Positions 7,545 through 14,840 of a stretch of 37,927 bases of DNA are shown here, one piece after another. The stretch is from Antarctobacter heliothermus (GTDB taxonomy: Bacteria; Pseudomonadota; Alphaproteobacteria; Rhodobacterales; Rhodobacteraceae). The stretch's first letter is position 1; each line of letters starts with the position of its first letter. Below the pieces are notes generated by a model that made no database searches, was not told the DNA's origin, and saw nothing but the letters and a program-made list of their open reading frames with translations. The position numbers and the translations under genes were made by a program. The stretch covers positions 1 through 37,927 of the forward strand of contig NZ_FZON01000050.1 of the NCBI RefSeq assembly GCF_900188425.1, written 5' to 3'.

Positions 7545-8726
7545 ATGCATGACCTGGCTTTACATCCCTTCGGACGCGCTTCCGGAACCGGAGACGCATG
7601 CCTCTTCGGCCTGTCCCTCTGCTCCGGCGCAGGCGGGCTCGACCTCGGCCTCACCATCGCCATCCCCGGATATCGTGCTGTGGGCCATGTCGAACGGGAA
7701 ACCTACGCCGCAGCCACTCTCGTGGCGCGGATGGAAGACGCGACCTTGGATTACGCGCCTGTCTGGGACGACGTTGCCAGCTTCGACGGCCGCCCTTGGC
7801 GCGGCGCGGTGGACATCGTCACTGCGGGATATCCGTGCCAGCCGTTTTCGGTTGCGGGCAAACGCCTTGGTACCGAAGATCCACGCCACCTCTGGCCGCA
7901 CGTCGCCCGGATCATCGGCGAGGTTGAGCCGCCCTTCGTCTTCCTCGAGAATGTCGCCCATCATCTCCGCCTCGGCTTCCCCGAAGTCGCCAGCGGACTG
8001 GTCGGCATGGGCTACAAGCTTGCGGCATGCCTCTTCACGGCGGCGGAAGTCGGCGCGCCGCACAAGCGTGAGCGGCTGTTCATCCTTGCCATCCGCGAAG
8101 GCTGCGAATTGGCCGACCCCGCGCGCCTGCTCTGGGACCCGGTCGAGTGGCGGGAACCGGACCGAGATGTTGCGGCTGTGGCCGACGCCCCGCGCCAGCG
8201 CCAACGAGAACCGGCAGACGAAACCAACGCCCTCGCAAGAAGCGGGCAAGCATGGGATGAACCTGGCAACCTGCGCCGCGATGTGGCTGACGCCGCAAAC
8301 CGACAGCTTCCGGAGCCGGGGCGGCAACTGGAAACACGAAAAGGGTCTGGACGGCATGGCGCGGGATTGGCCGACGCCGATGGCCAACGATGGATGCAAA
8401 CCGAGTGCTGGGAACCGCAAGACAGCGGATCTGACCCATGCCAGCCGCATGTGGATGACGCCGACGGCGCGCGATCACAAGGATGGGGCGACGACATTGG
8501 CGAACACGCCGGTCAACGGGCTGCTTGGCCGCCAGGTCCTGGTGACGCAGGTGGCTGGGACCGATACCTCAGAGCAGCGCCGGACCTTGAACCCAGCATT
8601 CGTCGAGGCGCTGATGGGCTGGCCCACCGGGTGGACAGGCTTCGCCTCTGTGGCAACGGCGTGGTCCCCTTGGTTGCGGCGCATGCGCTGCGAACTCTTG
8701 CAGCTGAACTGCTGGCCGATGGATGA
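7545..8726 (+). CDS. DNA (cytosine-5) methyltransferase
   Basis: The frame opens at 7185, but the part before 7545 is a shadow. ATG 7545 follows the upstream stop by one base. 393 residues carry the C5-MTase motifs: I (LCSGAGGLDLGL, about residue 25), IV with the catalytic Cys (GYPCQPFSVAG, about 94-104), VI (FLENV), VIII (KRERLFILA), and IX/X at the end (HRVDRLRLCGNGVVPLVAAHALRTL). Between VIII and IX lies a low-complexity linker with repeated ADA/ADG units. The +1 frame of the same DNA from about 8150 also reads like a methyltransferase tail (see the separate entry). The gene would methylate cytosines, probably against host restriction. It belongs to the same operon as the preceding N-methyltransferase. 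Confidence 0.85.
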   Translation: MHDLALHPFGRASGTGDACLFGLSLCSGAGGLDLGLTIAIPGYRAVGHVERETYAAATLVARMEDATLDYAPVWDDVASFDGRPWRGAVDIVTAGYPCQPFSVAGKRLGTEDPRHLWPHVARIIGEVEPPFVFLENVAHHLRLGFPEVASGLVGMGYKLAACLFTAAEVGAPHKRERLFILAIREGCELADPARLLWDPVEWREPDRDVAAVADAPRQRQREPADETNALARSGQAWDEPGNLRRDVADAANRQLPEPGRQLETRKGSGRHGAGLADADGQRWMQTECWEPQDSGSDPCQPHVDDADGARSQGWGDDIGEHAGQRAAWPPGPGDAGGWDRYLRAAPDLEPSIRRGADGLAHRVDRLRLCGNGVVPLVAAHALRTLAAELLADG

Positions 8727-8739
8727 GGCCACCGCATGA
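8167..8739 (+). CDS. Overlapping +1-frame ORF resembling a methyltransferase C-terminal region
   Basis: This frame overlaps the end of the C5-methyltransferase gene in the +1 register. From ATG 8167 it would give 190 residues. It shows repeated WPTP/MTPT units (LWPTPRASANENR, WPTPMAND, MWMTPTARDHK) and ends with LNPAFVEALMGWPTGWT, a pattern I know from the C-termini of phage cytosine methyltransferases. Its stop overlaps the next gene's start (ATGA at 8736), unlike the stop of the main frame. No good ribosome binding site precedes 8167. It may be a real overlapping gene, an alternative C-terminus reached by frameshifting, or a fossil frame. I see the two protein-like frames; translation of this one is unproven. 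Confidence 0.35.
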   Translation: MLRLWPTPRASANENRQTKPTPSQEAGKHGMNLATCAAMWLTPQTDSFRSRGGNWKHEKGLDGMARDWPTPMANDGCKPSAGNRKTADLTHASRMWMTPTARDHKDGATTLANTPVNGLLGRQVLVTQVAGTDTSEQRRTLNPAFVEALMGWPTGWTGFASVATAWSPWLRRMRCELLQLNCWPMDEATA

Positions 8740-8960
8740 AGCAGTCGCGCCTCATGTCGCTGGCCGAGGCCATCGCCAACGTGATCGTCGGCTACGGCGT
8801 CGCGGTCGTGACGCAGATCCTGATCTTCCCCGTCTTCGGGCTGCACACGACGCTGGCGCAAAACCTGAAGCTAGGGCTTGTCTTCACCATCGTGTCGATA
8901 GCTCGTTCCTTCGCCTTGCGGCGGGTGTTCGAGGCGATCCGGATGCGGAGCGCCAAATGA
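8736..8960 (+). CDS. DUF7220-like small membrane protein
   Basis: 74 residues with two hydrophobic segments, about residues 14-35 (ANVIVGYGVAVVTQILIFPVFG) and 43-58 (KLGLVFTIVSIARSFA), and a basic C-terminus (ALRRVFEAIRMRSAK). I associate it with DUF7220, a short two-helix membrane protein of phages. The function is unknown. It is the last + strand gene of this block; a GC-rich hairpin follows, and then genes on the opposite strand. The start ATG lies 10 bases past the stop of the methyltransferase main frame and overlaps the stop of the alternative frame. Confidence 0.65.
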   Translation: MKQSRLMSLAEAIANVIVGYGVAVVTQILIFPVFGLHTTLAQNLKLGLVFTIVSIARSFALRRVFEAIRMRSAK

Positions 8961-8964
8961 TTGA

Positions 8965-8987
8965 CCGCCGTCCCGCAGGGGCGGCGG
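8965..8987. terminator. Hairpin between convergent genes
   Basis: CCGCCGTCCC (8965-8974) pairs with GGGGCGGCGG (8978-8987) around a 3-base loop, with one T-G pair. It lies just after the stop of the small membrane protein gene and before the 3' end of the leftward DUF3489-like gene. It could stop transcription from either side, although there is no T-run. Confidence 0.5.
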
Positions 8988-9013
8988 CCATCAGCTTGTC
9001 GGGATCGGGTGTG

Positions 9014-9586
9014 TCAGGCGGCGGGGAGTTTGTACACGCGCCCTCGGATCTCGACCTTCTCAGAGGTGACCTCGAGTCCGAGCTTCTTTTTCAACGCCCC
9101 GGCCATCGCGCCCCGAATCGTATGTGGGGCCCACTGCAAGGCGGCCATGATCTCCTCAATGGTCGCGCCGTCCGGAGCGCGCAGCATGGCGATCAGCGTG
9201 GCCTGCTTGGTGCCCTCGCGCGGCGTGCGCGCCTTGGGCGCGTCCTCCGGTTCGGTCGGGGTGTCAGGCGCAGGCTCCTCGGACGGCGCGTCCGTCGCGC
9301 CCGCAGGCGCGGGGTTCGCGTCCTCGGTCTCGATGCCGATGGCGGCGAGGCCTGCGTCGGTCGCGACCAGCGTGACGCCGTGGCTGTCGCCGGTCTCGCG
9401 CCACATGGGCTCGCCCTTGCGCATGTCCGCGTCGACCTCTTCGAGGAAACCCTTGGCGAGCAGCGCGCCGACCACCTTGGCGGCGGCGCCGCCGCGCAGG
9501 CTTTCGGGCAGCGGCAGGGCGATATGCTCGGGCCGTTGGGCTGCGGCGCTGAGGATTAGGGCTTGGGTGTCGGAAAGCTGGGTCAT
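9014..9586 (-). CDS. DUF3489 domain protein
   Basis: 190 residues. The N-terminal part (to about 85) is winged-helix-like (LSDTQALILSAAAQRPE; KVVGALLAKGFLEEV). It is followed by an acidic Pro/Ala/Glu linker of about 40 residues. The C-terminal DUF3489 domain has the hallmark TKQATLIAMLRAPDGATI, then WAPHTIRGAMAGALKKKLGL and a GRVYKLP end. The C-terminal domain looks like a helix-turn-helix with a conserved HT-x-RG. DUF3489 genes often sit in mobile elements of Alphaproteobacteria, sometimes next to DUF2924 and recombinase genes, which are absent here. The start is backed by GGGAG upstream on the minus strand. Last gene of the leftward group; DNA binding is inferred. Confidence 0.75.
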   Translation of the reverse strand: MTQLSDTQALILSAAAQRPEHIALPLPESLRGGAAAKVVGALLAKGFLEEVDADMRKGEPMWRETGDSHGVTLVATDAGLAAIGIETEDANPAPAGATDAPSEEPAPDTPTEPEDAPKARTPREGTKQATLIAMLRAPDGATIEEIMAALQWAPHTIRGAMAGALKKKLGLEVTSEKVEIRGRVYKLPAA

Positions 9587-9639
9587 CGTCGTCTCCCGTA
9601 TCGGGGCGCGCGGGATGCGGGCCCTTCTACGAGGTCGAG

Positions 9640-9655
9640 CCCGCCAGTCGGCGGG
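9640..9655 (-). terminator. Short GC hairpin after the 74-residue leftward gene
   Basis: CCCGCC (9640-9645) and GGCGGG (9650-9655) enclose a 4-base loop, 21 bases past the stop of the leftward gene ending at 9677. No T-run follows in either direction, so it may only attenuate transcription or separate translation units. Confidence 0.25.
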
Positions 9656-9676
9656 CGGGACCGGGAGCGGGTCGTG

Positions 9677-9901
9677 TCATTCGGCGTGTTCGCCTTCGTG
9701 GAAGGCCATGTCGGTGATCTCGCGCAGCTTGGCGCGGTAGTGGTTGAGGGTGCCGACATGGCCCCAGTTGATCTCGTCGGGGTGGGTCTCGAAATGGTCC
9801 GCGCTCAGGGCGGCGAGCCGCTCCAGCATCGCGTCGATCTCGGTCTTCGCGGCGATGAAGGCGTCGAGGGCTTTTGTGTTGTCTTGTGCGCGGCGGGTCA
9901 T
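9677..9901 (-). CDS. Small helical hypothetical protein
   Basis: I chose the ATG at 9901 (MTRRAQDNTKALDAF) because the upstream extension to 9988 reads through a leader that is repeated in front of another gene. 74 residues, largely helical (FIAAKTEIDAMLERLAALSADHF), then a conserved-looking HPDEINWGHVGTLNHYRAKLREI and an acidic/His end. I know similar proteins from Rhodobacterales prophages, always unnamed. No catalytic motif or membrane segment is visible. It shares its first four codons and its leader with the gene starting at 10438. Confidence 0.6.
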   Translation of the reverse strand: MTRRAQDNTKALDAFIAAKTEIDAMLERLAALSADHFETHPDEINWGHVGTLNHYRAKLREITDMAFHEGEHAE

Positions 9902-9935
9902 CGGGGTGGCTCCGTGGTTGAGTCGCATCGTCCTT
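9891..9935 (-). repeat. Leader repeat, copy 1
   Basis: This stretch and 10429-10471 are nearly identical: the GGCGGGTCATC start-codon block, then GTGGCTCCGTGGT, then GCATCGTCCTT. Each contains the start codon of a leftward gene beginning MTRR plus its ribosome binding region. A duplicated translation-initiation region is the simplest reading. Confidence 0.6.
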
Positions 9936-9999
9936 GTGCAATCAGAATCGCTCAGCAGGGCCGGAAAGTGTAGGCGATTCAGAGGCATATGATTGCTTT

Positions 10000-10016
10000 C
10001 TGATCGCTGCGATCAG
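10000..10016. promoter_or_regulatory. Perfect palindrome CTGATCGC-T-GCGATCAG
   Basis: Eight-base arms with a 1-base centre, overlapping the stop codon of the leftward gene ending at 10013 and lying upstream of the 9677-9901 gene. It may be an operator for that gene or a weak termination stem; no T-run follows. Confidence 0.35.
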
Positions 10017-10228
10017 ATCAGCCCCATCCCGGTCAACGCCGCGCTGGCGGTGGCGAGCTGCGCGGTGGGCAGTTCGATCTTGAGATGCGAGATCACGTCC
10101 GAAACCTCGGCCGCGATCCCGTCCTCCCGCAGAGCGGCCTCGATCACCTCGGCGACAGCGTCGGGACGGCTGCGGTCGAAATGGTCCGGGAGGGCAGCGT
10201 GATCAATGCGGATGGTGGTGGTGCTCAT
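10013..10228 (-). CDS. Small hypothetical phage protein
   Basis: 71 residues: a short strand (TTTIRIDHAALPDHF), helix VAEVIEAALREDGIAAEV, and a C-terminal hydrophobic helix (AQLATASAALTGMGLI) that is too polar for a clear membrane anchor. No recognised domain. The start is preceded on the minus strand by AAAGGA at good distance. It lies 12 bases after the DUF6900-like gene and so belongs to the same leftward operon. Function unknown. Confidence 0.6.
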   Translation of the reverse strand: MSTTTIRIDHAALPDHFDRSRPDAVAEVIEAALREDGIAAEVSDVISHLKIELPTAQLATASAALTGMGLI

Positions 10229-10240
10229 GGTGGGGTCCTT

Positions 10241-10438
10241 TCAGGATTGGCTGGCGGCGCGCCGCCCGGCTTCAAACGCCTCTTCGAGCGCGTCGCGGAT
10301 CGCCCAGACGGCGACATCGTGAAAGTCGAGGCGATCTGAGTTCCGGGTCTCGAGCGTCTCCAGAGAAAAGCGGCGCTGCGCGATCTCGAGGATCAGGGCA
10401 TCGCGGGCAGCGGCAGAGTCGGTCTTGCGGCGGGTCAT
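10241..10438 (-). CDS. DUF6900-like small protein
   Basis: 65 residues. The segment LILEIAQRRFSLETLETRNSDRLDF followed by HDVAVWAIRDALEEAFEAG is, to my recollection, the DUF6900 signature of Alphaproteobacteria and their phages; the function is unknown. It is first in the leftward group, and its upstream region is the divergent intergenic space shared with the terminase operon. The leader and first codons are near-copies of those of the gene starting at 9901, although the proteins differ after the fourth residue. Confidence 0.6.
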   Translation of the reverse strand: MTRRKTDSAAARDALILEIAQRRFSLETLETRNSDRLDFHDVAVWAIRDALEEAFEAGRRAASQS

Positions 10439-10471
10439 CGTGGTGGCTCCGTGGTGAGTTGCATCGTCCTT
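10429..10471 (-). repeat. Leader repeat, copy 2
   Basis: Near-copy of 9891-9935 in front of the DUF6900-like gene, including its start codon and the ACGGAGCC ribosome-binding region read on the minus strand. The similarity stops abruptly after GCATCGTCCTT. Confidence 0.6.
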
Positions 10472-10473
10472 CT

Positions 10474-10517
10474 GAACGGACGTTCGCTCCGCTGGCGAGG
10501 CTTATCAACTCGATAAG
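10474..10517. promoter_or_regulatory. Two palindromes in the divergent region before the terminase operon
   Basis: GAACG-GA-CGTTC (10474-10485) and CTTATC-AACTC-GATAAG (10501-10517) lie between the leftward accessory genes and the rightward terminase genes, where promoters for both are expected. They are operator-like, possibly for a late-gene regulator. I cannot place -35/-10 boxes with confidence. Confidence 0.35.
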
Positions 10518-10549
10518 CACATGAATCTGAATGATAATCGGAGCCGTCG

Positions 10550-11110
10550 ATGCAGGGCATGAGCGAGCGCCAGTACGCCGCCCATGTCGGGCTGTCGCGC
10601 GGCGCAATCCAGAAGGCCAAGGCGACGGGGCGGCTGGTACTGCACGCCGATGGCAGCATCGACGCGGTGGCCAGCGACGCCCTGCGCGCTCAAGCCACGG
10701 ATCCGTCGAAGACCCGCAAAACGCCGCAGCCAAAGCTCAAACCCGTCCCGGAGGCGGCGGTATCCGCCGTAGGCGAAACGCTGCGCGAACAGGGAATGGC
10801 AGCCCCGCCTGTCGGCAGCGGCACCACGTTCCTGCAGGCAAAGACAGCGAACGAAGTGCTGAAGGCGCAGGAACGCCGCCTCCGGCTGCAGAAGCTGAAA
10901 GGCGAGTTGATCGACCGGGCCCGCGCTCTGTCGCTGGTGTTTCGGCTGGCGCGGCAGGAACGCGACGTTTGGGTCAACTGGCCTGCACGGTCGGCGGCGT
11001 TGATGGCGGCGGATCTGGGTGTGGAGCCCGCGGTTATGCAGAAGGTTCTGGAGAAACATGTCCGTGCCCAGCTCGACGATCTTGCAGAGATCAAACCTGA
11101 TCTCCGGTGA
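10550..11110 (+). CDS. Terminase small subunit, Nu1-like
   Basis: 186 residues. The N-terminus MSERQYAAHVGLSRGAIQKAKATGRL (from the second ATG at 10559) is a winged helix-turn-helix like that of Nu1, used to bind packaging sites. A linker rich in Pro/Lys follows (about 50-75), then a long helical region (KTANEVLKAQERRLRLQKLKGELIDR) for oligomerisation and a C-terminal part that would contact the large subunit. ATG 10550 has GGAG at 10539-10542, so it may be the real start. The gene overlaps the large subunit gene by 53 bases. It would recognise phage DNA and hand it to the motor. Confidence 0.8.
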   Translation: MQGMSERQYAAHVGLSRGAIQKAKATGRLVLHADGSIDAVASDALRAQATDPSKTRKTPQPKLKPVPEAAVSAVGETLREQGMAAPPVGSGTTFLQAKTANEVLKAQERRLRLQKLKGELIDRARALSLVFRLARQERDVWVNWPARSAALMAADLGVEPAVMQKVLEKHVRAQLDDLAEIKPDLR

Positions 11111-13055
11111 TGATGCCTTTGATTTCGACGGCGCGACAGAGATCCTGCGTGCCTGGGGCGCAGGCCTCACGCCGGATCCAGACCTGACCGTGTCGGAATG
11201 GGCGGACCGGCACCGGATGCTCTCCGGTCGCGCATCGGCAGAACCGGGTCGGTATCGTACCGCCCGCACGCCCTACATGGGTGAGATCATGGACCGGCTG
11301 TCGCCCGGCGATCCAACACAGCGGATCGTGTTTATGAAGGCGGCGCAGGTTGGCGCGACCGAGGCCGGGAACAACTGGATCGGGTTCGCGATCCACCAGG
11401 CGCCGGGCCCAATGCTGGCGGTGCAGCCGACCGTGGAACTGGCCAAGCGCAATTCGCGCCAGCGAATCGATCCGCTGATCGACGAGAGTCCGGAATTGCG
11501 CGAGCGGGTCAAACCGGCGCGATCCCGCGACGCCGGGAATACCATGCTGTCCAAGGAGTTCGCGGGCGGCATCCTGATCATGACGGGGGCAAACTCGGCG
11601 GTCGGGCTGCGCTCGACGCCCGCGCGTTACATCTTCCTCGATGAGGTCGATGCCTATCCGGCCTCCGCTGACGACGAAGGCGATCCGGTCACGCTGGCCG
11701 AAGCGCGGTCGCTGACATTTGCCCATCGGCGAAAGGTGTTCCTGGTCTCGACGCCGACGATCCGGGGGCTCAGCCGGATCGAGCGCGAGTTCGAGGCAAG
11801 CGACCAGCGCCGCTACTTCGTGCCGTGCCCTCACTGTGGCCACGCACAGTGGCTGAAATTCGACCGGCTGCGCTGGCAGAAAGGTCGCCCGGAGACGGCG
11901 GAATATCACTGCGAGGGCTGCGACACGCCCATCGCGGAACACCACAAGACGGCGATGCTGGAGGCAGGCGAATGGCGGGCGACCGCCGTCGCCGCCGATC
12001 CCGGCACAGTCGGCTATCACCTCTCAGCGCTCTATTCGCCGATCGGCTGGCTCAGTTGGGAGCGGATCGTGCGGGCATGGGACGCGGCGCAGGGGTCGGA
12101 CGAGGCAATCAAGGCGTTCCGCAACACGATCCTCGGCGAGACATGGGTCGAAACCGGCGACGCACCGGACTGGCAACGGCTCTATGACCGGCGCGAACGC
12201 TGGAAACCGGGTATTGTCCCTGCGGGTGGGCTGTTCCTGACGGCAGGCGGTGACGTCCAGAAAGACCGGATTGAGGTCGATGTCTGGGCCTGGGGTCGAG
12301 GGCTGGAAAGCTGGCTGGTCGATCACATCGTGATCGAGGGCGGACCGGACCGACATGAAGCCTGGGGCGACCTGACTGCGCTGTTGAACCGGACATGGCC
12401 GCATGAACGTGGCGCGCATTTGAAGATCGCGCGGCTCGCTATCGATACCGGATACGAGGCCCCGGCAGTCTATGGCTGGTCCCGGGCGCAAGGCTTCGCG
12501 CAGGTGGCCCCGGTGAAAGGCGTCGAAGGGTTCAATCGCGCGAGTCCGGTGTCCGGGCCGACCTATGTGGACGCGACCGAGGGCGGCAAACGTCTGCGGC
12601 GTGGCGCGCGCCTCTGGACCGTGGCTGTTTCGACATTCAAGGCAGAGACCTATCGGTTCCTGCGGCTCGAACGGCCGACCGACGAGGAACGTGCGGAAGG
12701 GGCACAAAGCCAGCCTGGCACCGTGCACCTGCCACATTGGGTCGAGAATGAATGGCTGAAGCAGTTCGTCGCTGAGCAGCTGGTCACCGTGCGCACCAAG
12801 CGCGGCTTCGCCCGGCTGGAATGGCAGAAGCTTCGGGAACGTAACGAGGCGCTCGACTGCCGGGTCTATGCCCGCGCCGCCGCCTGGATCGCGGGCGCGG
12901 ATCGGTGGACCGACGAGAAATGGCGCGACCTCGAGGATCAGCTTGGGGTTGCCGATACCTCGGCGGATCCCGCGGGGCAGATCAATCGACAGGCGCAGGC
13001 GTCGCAGGGGAAACGGCGGTCTGACTGGCTTGGACGGCGTGGAGGATGGTTTTGA
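11058..13055 (+). CDS. Terminase large subunit (GpA family)
   Basis: 665 residues from ATG 11058 (GGAG at 11050-11053). Order of elements: the FMKAAQVGATEAGNNWIG segment near residue 97 (the motor's P-loop position, with the relaxed sequence usual for GpA proteins), Walker B YIFLDEVDAYP near 195, and the coupling segment FLVSTPT. A zinc finger follows (CPHCG near 256, CEGC about 35 residues later). The nuclease part shows GGDVQKDRIEVDVW near 395 and AIDTGYEAP near 463. The protein pumps DNA into the prohead and cuts it, in the manner of lambda gpA. It is followed directly by gpW-like and portal genes with one- to four-base overlaps. Confidence 0.92.
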   Translation: MSVPSSTILQRSNLISGDDAFDFDGATEILRAWGAGLTPDPDLTVSEWADRHRMLSGRASAEPGRYRTARTPYMGEIMDRLSPGDPTQRIVFMKAAQVGATEAGNNWIGFAIHQAPGPMLAVQPTVELAKRNSRQRIDPLIDESPELRERVKPARSRDAGNTMLSKEFAGGILIMTGANSAVGLRSTPARYIFLDEVDAYPASADDEGDPVTLAEARSLTFAHRRKVFLVSTPTIRGLSRIEREFEASDQRRYFVPCPHCGHAQWLKFDRLRWQKGRPETAEYHCEGCDTPIAEHHKTAMLEAGEWRATAVAADPGTVGYHLSALYSPIGWLSWERIVRAWDAAQGSDEAIKAFRNTILGETWVETGDAPDWQRLYDRRERWKPGIVPAGGLFLTAGGDVQKDRIEVDVWAWGRGLESWLVDHIVIEGGPDRHEAWGDLTALLNRTWPHERGAHLKIARLAIDTGYEAPAVYGWSRAQGFAQVAPVKGVEGFNRASPVSGPTYVDATEGGKRLRRGARLWTVAVSTFKAETYRFLRLERPTDEERAEGAQSQPGTVHLPHWVENEWLKQFVAEQLVTVRTKRGFARLEWQKLRERNEALDCRVYARAAAWIAGADRWTDEKWRDLEDQLGVADTSADPAGQINRQAQASQGKRRSDWLGRRGGWF

Positions 13056-13264
13056 TGGCAGATTGGACGGAAACCGAGCTTTCGGCGCTGCGGCGGGCCT
13101 ATGCAAGCGGCACGACGCGCGTCAGCTATGACGGCAAATCCATCGATTACGGCTCTGCAGAGGATCTGCTGGCGCGCATTCGCACCATCGAGCGCGCCAT
13201 CGCGGGCACGACCCGGCCATTGCCGGTCGCTGGTCTCGCGAGCTTCTCGCGCGGGGATCGCTGA
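13055..13264 (+). CDS. gpW-like head completion / head-tail joining protein
   Basis: 69 residues from ATG 13055, which overlaps the terminase stop; an in-frame ATG at 13046 is less likely. Sequence ADWTETELSALRRAYASGT, then a strand pair (RVSYDGKSIDYGS) and helix AEDLLARIRTIERAI. This matches the size and helix-hairpin-helix layout of lambda gpW, which plugs the portal after packaging. Its place between terminase and portal is the same as in lambda. The stop overlaps the portal start (ATGA). Confidence 0.82.
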   Translation: MADWTETELSALRRAYASGTTRVSYDGKSIDYGSAEDLLARIRTIERAIAGTTRPLPVAGLASFSRGDR

Positions 13265-14835
13265 TGTCAGCCAACTGGTTTGACCATGCGATTGCCACGG
13301 TGGCCCCGCGCACTGCGGCACGGCGCGTACTCGCCAGGCAGGCGTTCGAAACCTTGACGCGTGGCTATGACGGTGCGGCCAAGGGGCGGCGCACCGACGG
13401 CTGGCGCGCGCCGGGCACCTCCGCTGACACCGAGGTTGGCGTGGCCGGGGCGCTTTTGCGGGATCGGATGCGAGATCTGGTCCGCAACAACCCGCATGCG
13501 GCCAAGGCCGTGGCGGTGCTGGTGAACAACATTGTCGGTGCGGGCATCATGCCGCGCGCGGCGAGCGGCAATGATAAGCTGGACCGCAAGGTCGATGCGC
13601 TGTTCGCACGGTGGTCAGATGCCGCTGATGCCGACGGCCAACTCGACTTCTACGGGCTCCAGACCCTGATCTGCCGGGAAATGGTCGAGGCTGGCGAGGT
13701 GCTGGTACGCCGCAGGCTGCGCCGCGCAGCGGATGGCTTGCCCGTCCCGTTGCAATTGCAGGTGCTGGAAGCCGACTTCCTAGACGCCACGAAATCCGGT
13801 GCCAACGGCGCGGGTCGGCTGGTGCAGGGGATCGAGTTCGATCCGGTCGGGAAACGCCGGGCCTATTGGCTGCACGCCGAACACCCCGGCGATGCCTATG
13901 GTGCGATGCAGAATGGATTGCAGAGCCGCCCTGTCCCGGCAACCGAGATTGCCCACATCTATGAAAAGCAGCGCACGCAGGCCCGGGGCGTTCCCTGGGG
14001 CGCGCCAGTGATCCGCAGTTTGCGTGATCTCGACGATTACGAAGTAGCCGAATTGGTCCGCAAGAAGACCGAGGCCTGCGTCACCGCAATCGTCTTCGGT
14101 GACGACGAGGCCCAGCAGGGCATCGCGCCTTCGGTGGTCGATGCCGACGGCAACCGGGTTGAGCAGTTCGAACCGGGCCTCATCGCCTATGCGCGCGGAG
14201 GCAAAGACATCCGTTTCAACCAGCCGTCGGCCACCGGCGGCTATGGCGAATACAAGCGGGCGAGCCTGCACACGATCTCGGCAGGGTTCCGGGTGCCCTA
14301 TGAATTGCTGACGGGCGATTTGTCCCAGGTGAACTATTCCTCGATCCGCGCCGGGCTCGTCGAGTTCCGCCGCCAGATCGACGCCGTGCAGTGGCAGCTA
14401 TTCATCCCGATGTTCTGTGCACCAGTCTGGCGCTGGTTCACCGAGGCCGCATGGGCGGCGGGCCAGATCCCGACGCCGGATGTACCGGTCGAATGGTCTC
14501 CACCGAAGTTCGAGGCCGTCGATCCGCAGAAGGACGCGATGGCGAACCTGCTGTCGATCCGCTCAGGCACCATGACGCTGGCCGAGGTGATCGCGAAACA
14601 GGGCCGCAATCCGGACGCCGTGCTGGCCGAAATCGCAGCTACAAACGCCAAACTCGATGCGCTCGGGCTGGTGCTCGACAGCGATCCGCGACGAGTCACC
14701 AAGACCGGCAGCGCCCAAACAAGCGATCAGGCGAACGATCTCGTCGACGACGACCCAGCCAATGACCCGGCGAGCGATCCGGCCGACGTCTCCGAAACGG
14801 GTGTGGCGCAGCCTGACCCCGACCAACAGGACTGA
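13264..14835 (+). CDS. Portal protein, lambda family
   Basis: 523 residues. Features of lambda gpB-type portals: an N-terminal RGYDGAAKGRR segment, VRNNPHAAKAVAVLVNNIVGAGI near residue 76, the wing region LQVLEADFLD near 165, and near 330-375 RVPYELLTGDLSQVNYSSIRAG followed by RRQIDAVQWQLFIPMF. The acidic, Asp/Pro-rich C-terminal tail (from about 475) is likely disordered. The dodecamer forms the vertex through which DNA enters and to which the tail is attached. ATGA overlap with the gpW-like gene; five bases to the protease/capsid gene. Confidence 0.92.
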   Translation: MSANWFDHAIATVAPRTAARRVLARQAFETLTRGYDGAAKGRRTDGWRAPGTSADTEVGVAGALLRDRMRDLVRNNPHAAKAVAVLVNNIVGAGIMPRAASGNDKLDRKVDALFARWSDAADADGQLDFYGLQTLICREMVEAGEVLVRRRLRRAADGLPVPLQLQVLEADFLDATKSGANGAGRLVQGIEFDPVGKRRAYWLHAEHPGDAYGAMQNGLQSRPVPATEIAHIYEKQRTQARGVPWGAPVIRSLRDLDDYEVAELVRKKTEACVTAIVFGDDEAQQGIAPSVVDADGNRVEQFEPGLIAYARGGKDIRFNQPSATGGYGEYKRASLHTISAGFRVPYELLTGDLSQVNYSSIRAGLVEFRRQIDAVQWQLFIPMFCAPVWRWFTEAAWAAGQIPTPDVPVEWSPPKFEAVDPQKDAMANLLSIRSGTMTLAEVIAKQGRNPDAVLAEIAATNAKLDALGLVLDSDPRRVTKTGSAQTSDQANDLVDDDPANDPASDPADVSETGVAQPDPDQQD

Positions 14836-14840
14836 CACAA

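Noticed and set aside
8961-10440. CRISPR-like or inverted-repeat transposon ends around the leftward gene block
   Set aside because: The two leader copies are in the same orientation and each covers a start codon; there are no regular repeats with spacers and no transposase.
11340-11400. Terminase Walker A lacking the usual GKT/S
   Set aside because: GpA-type terminases commonly have relaxed P-loops of the AAQVGxTE form, so it is not a sign of inactivation.
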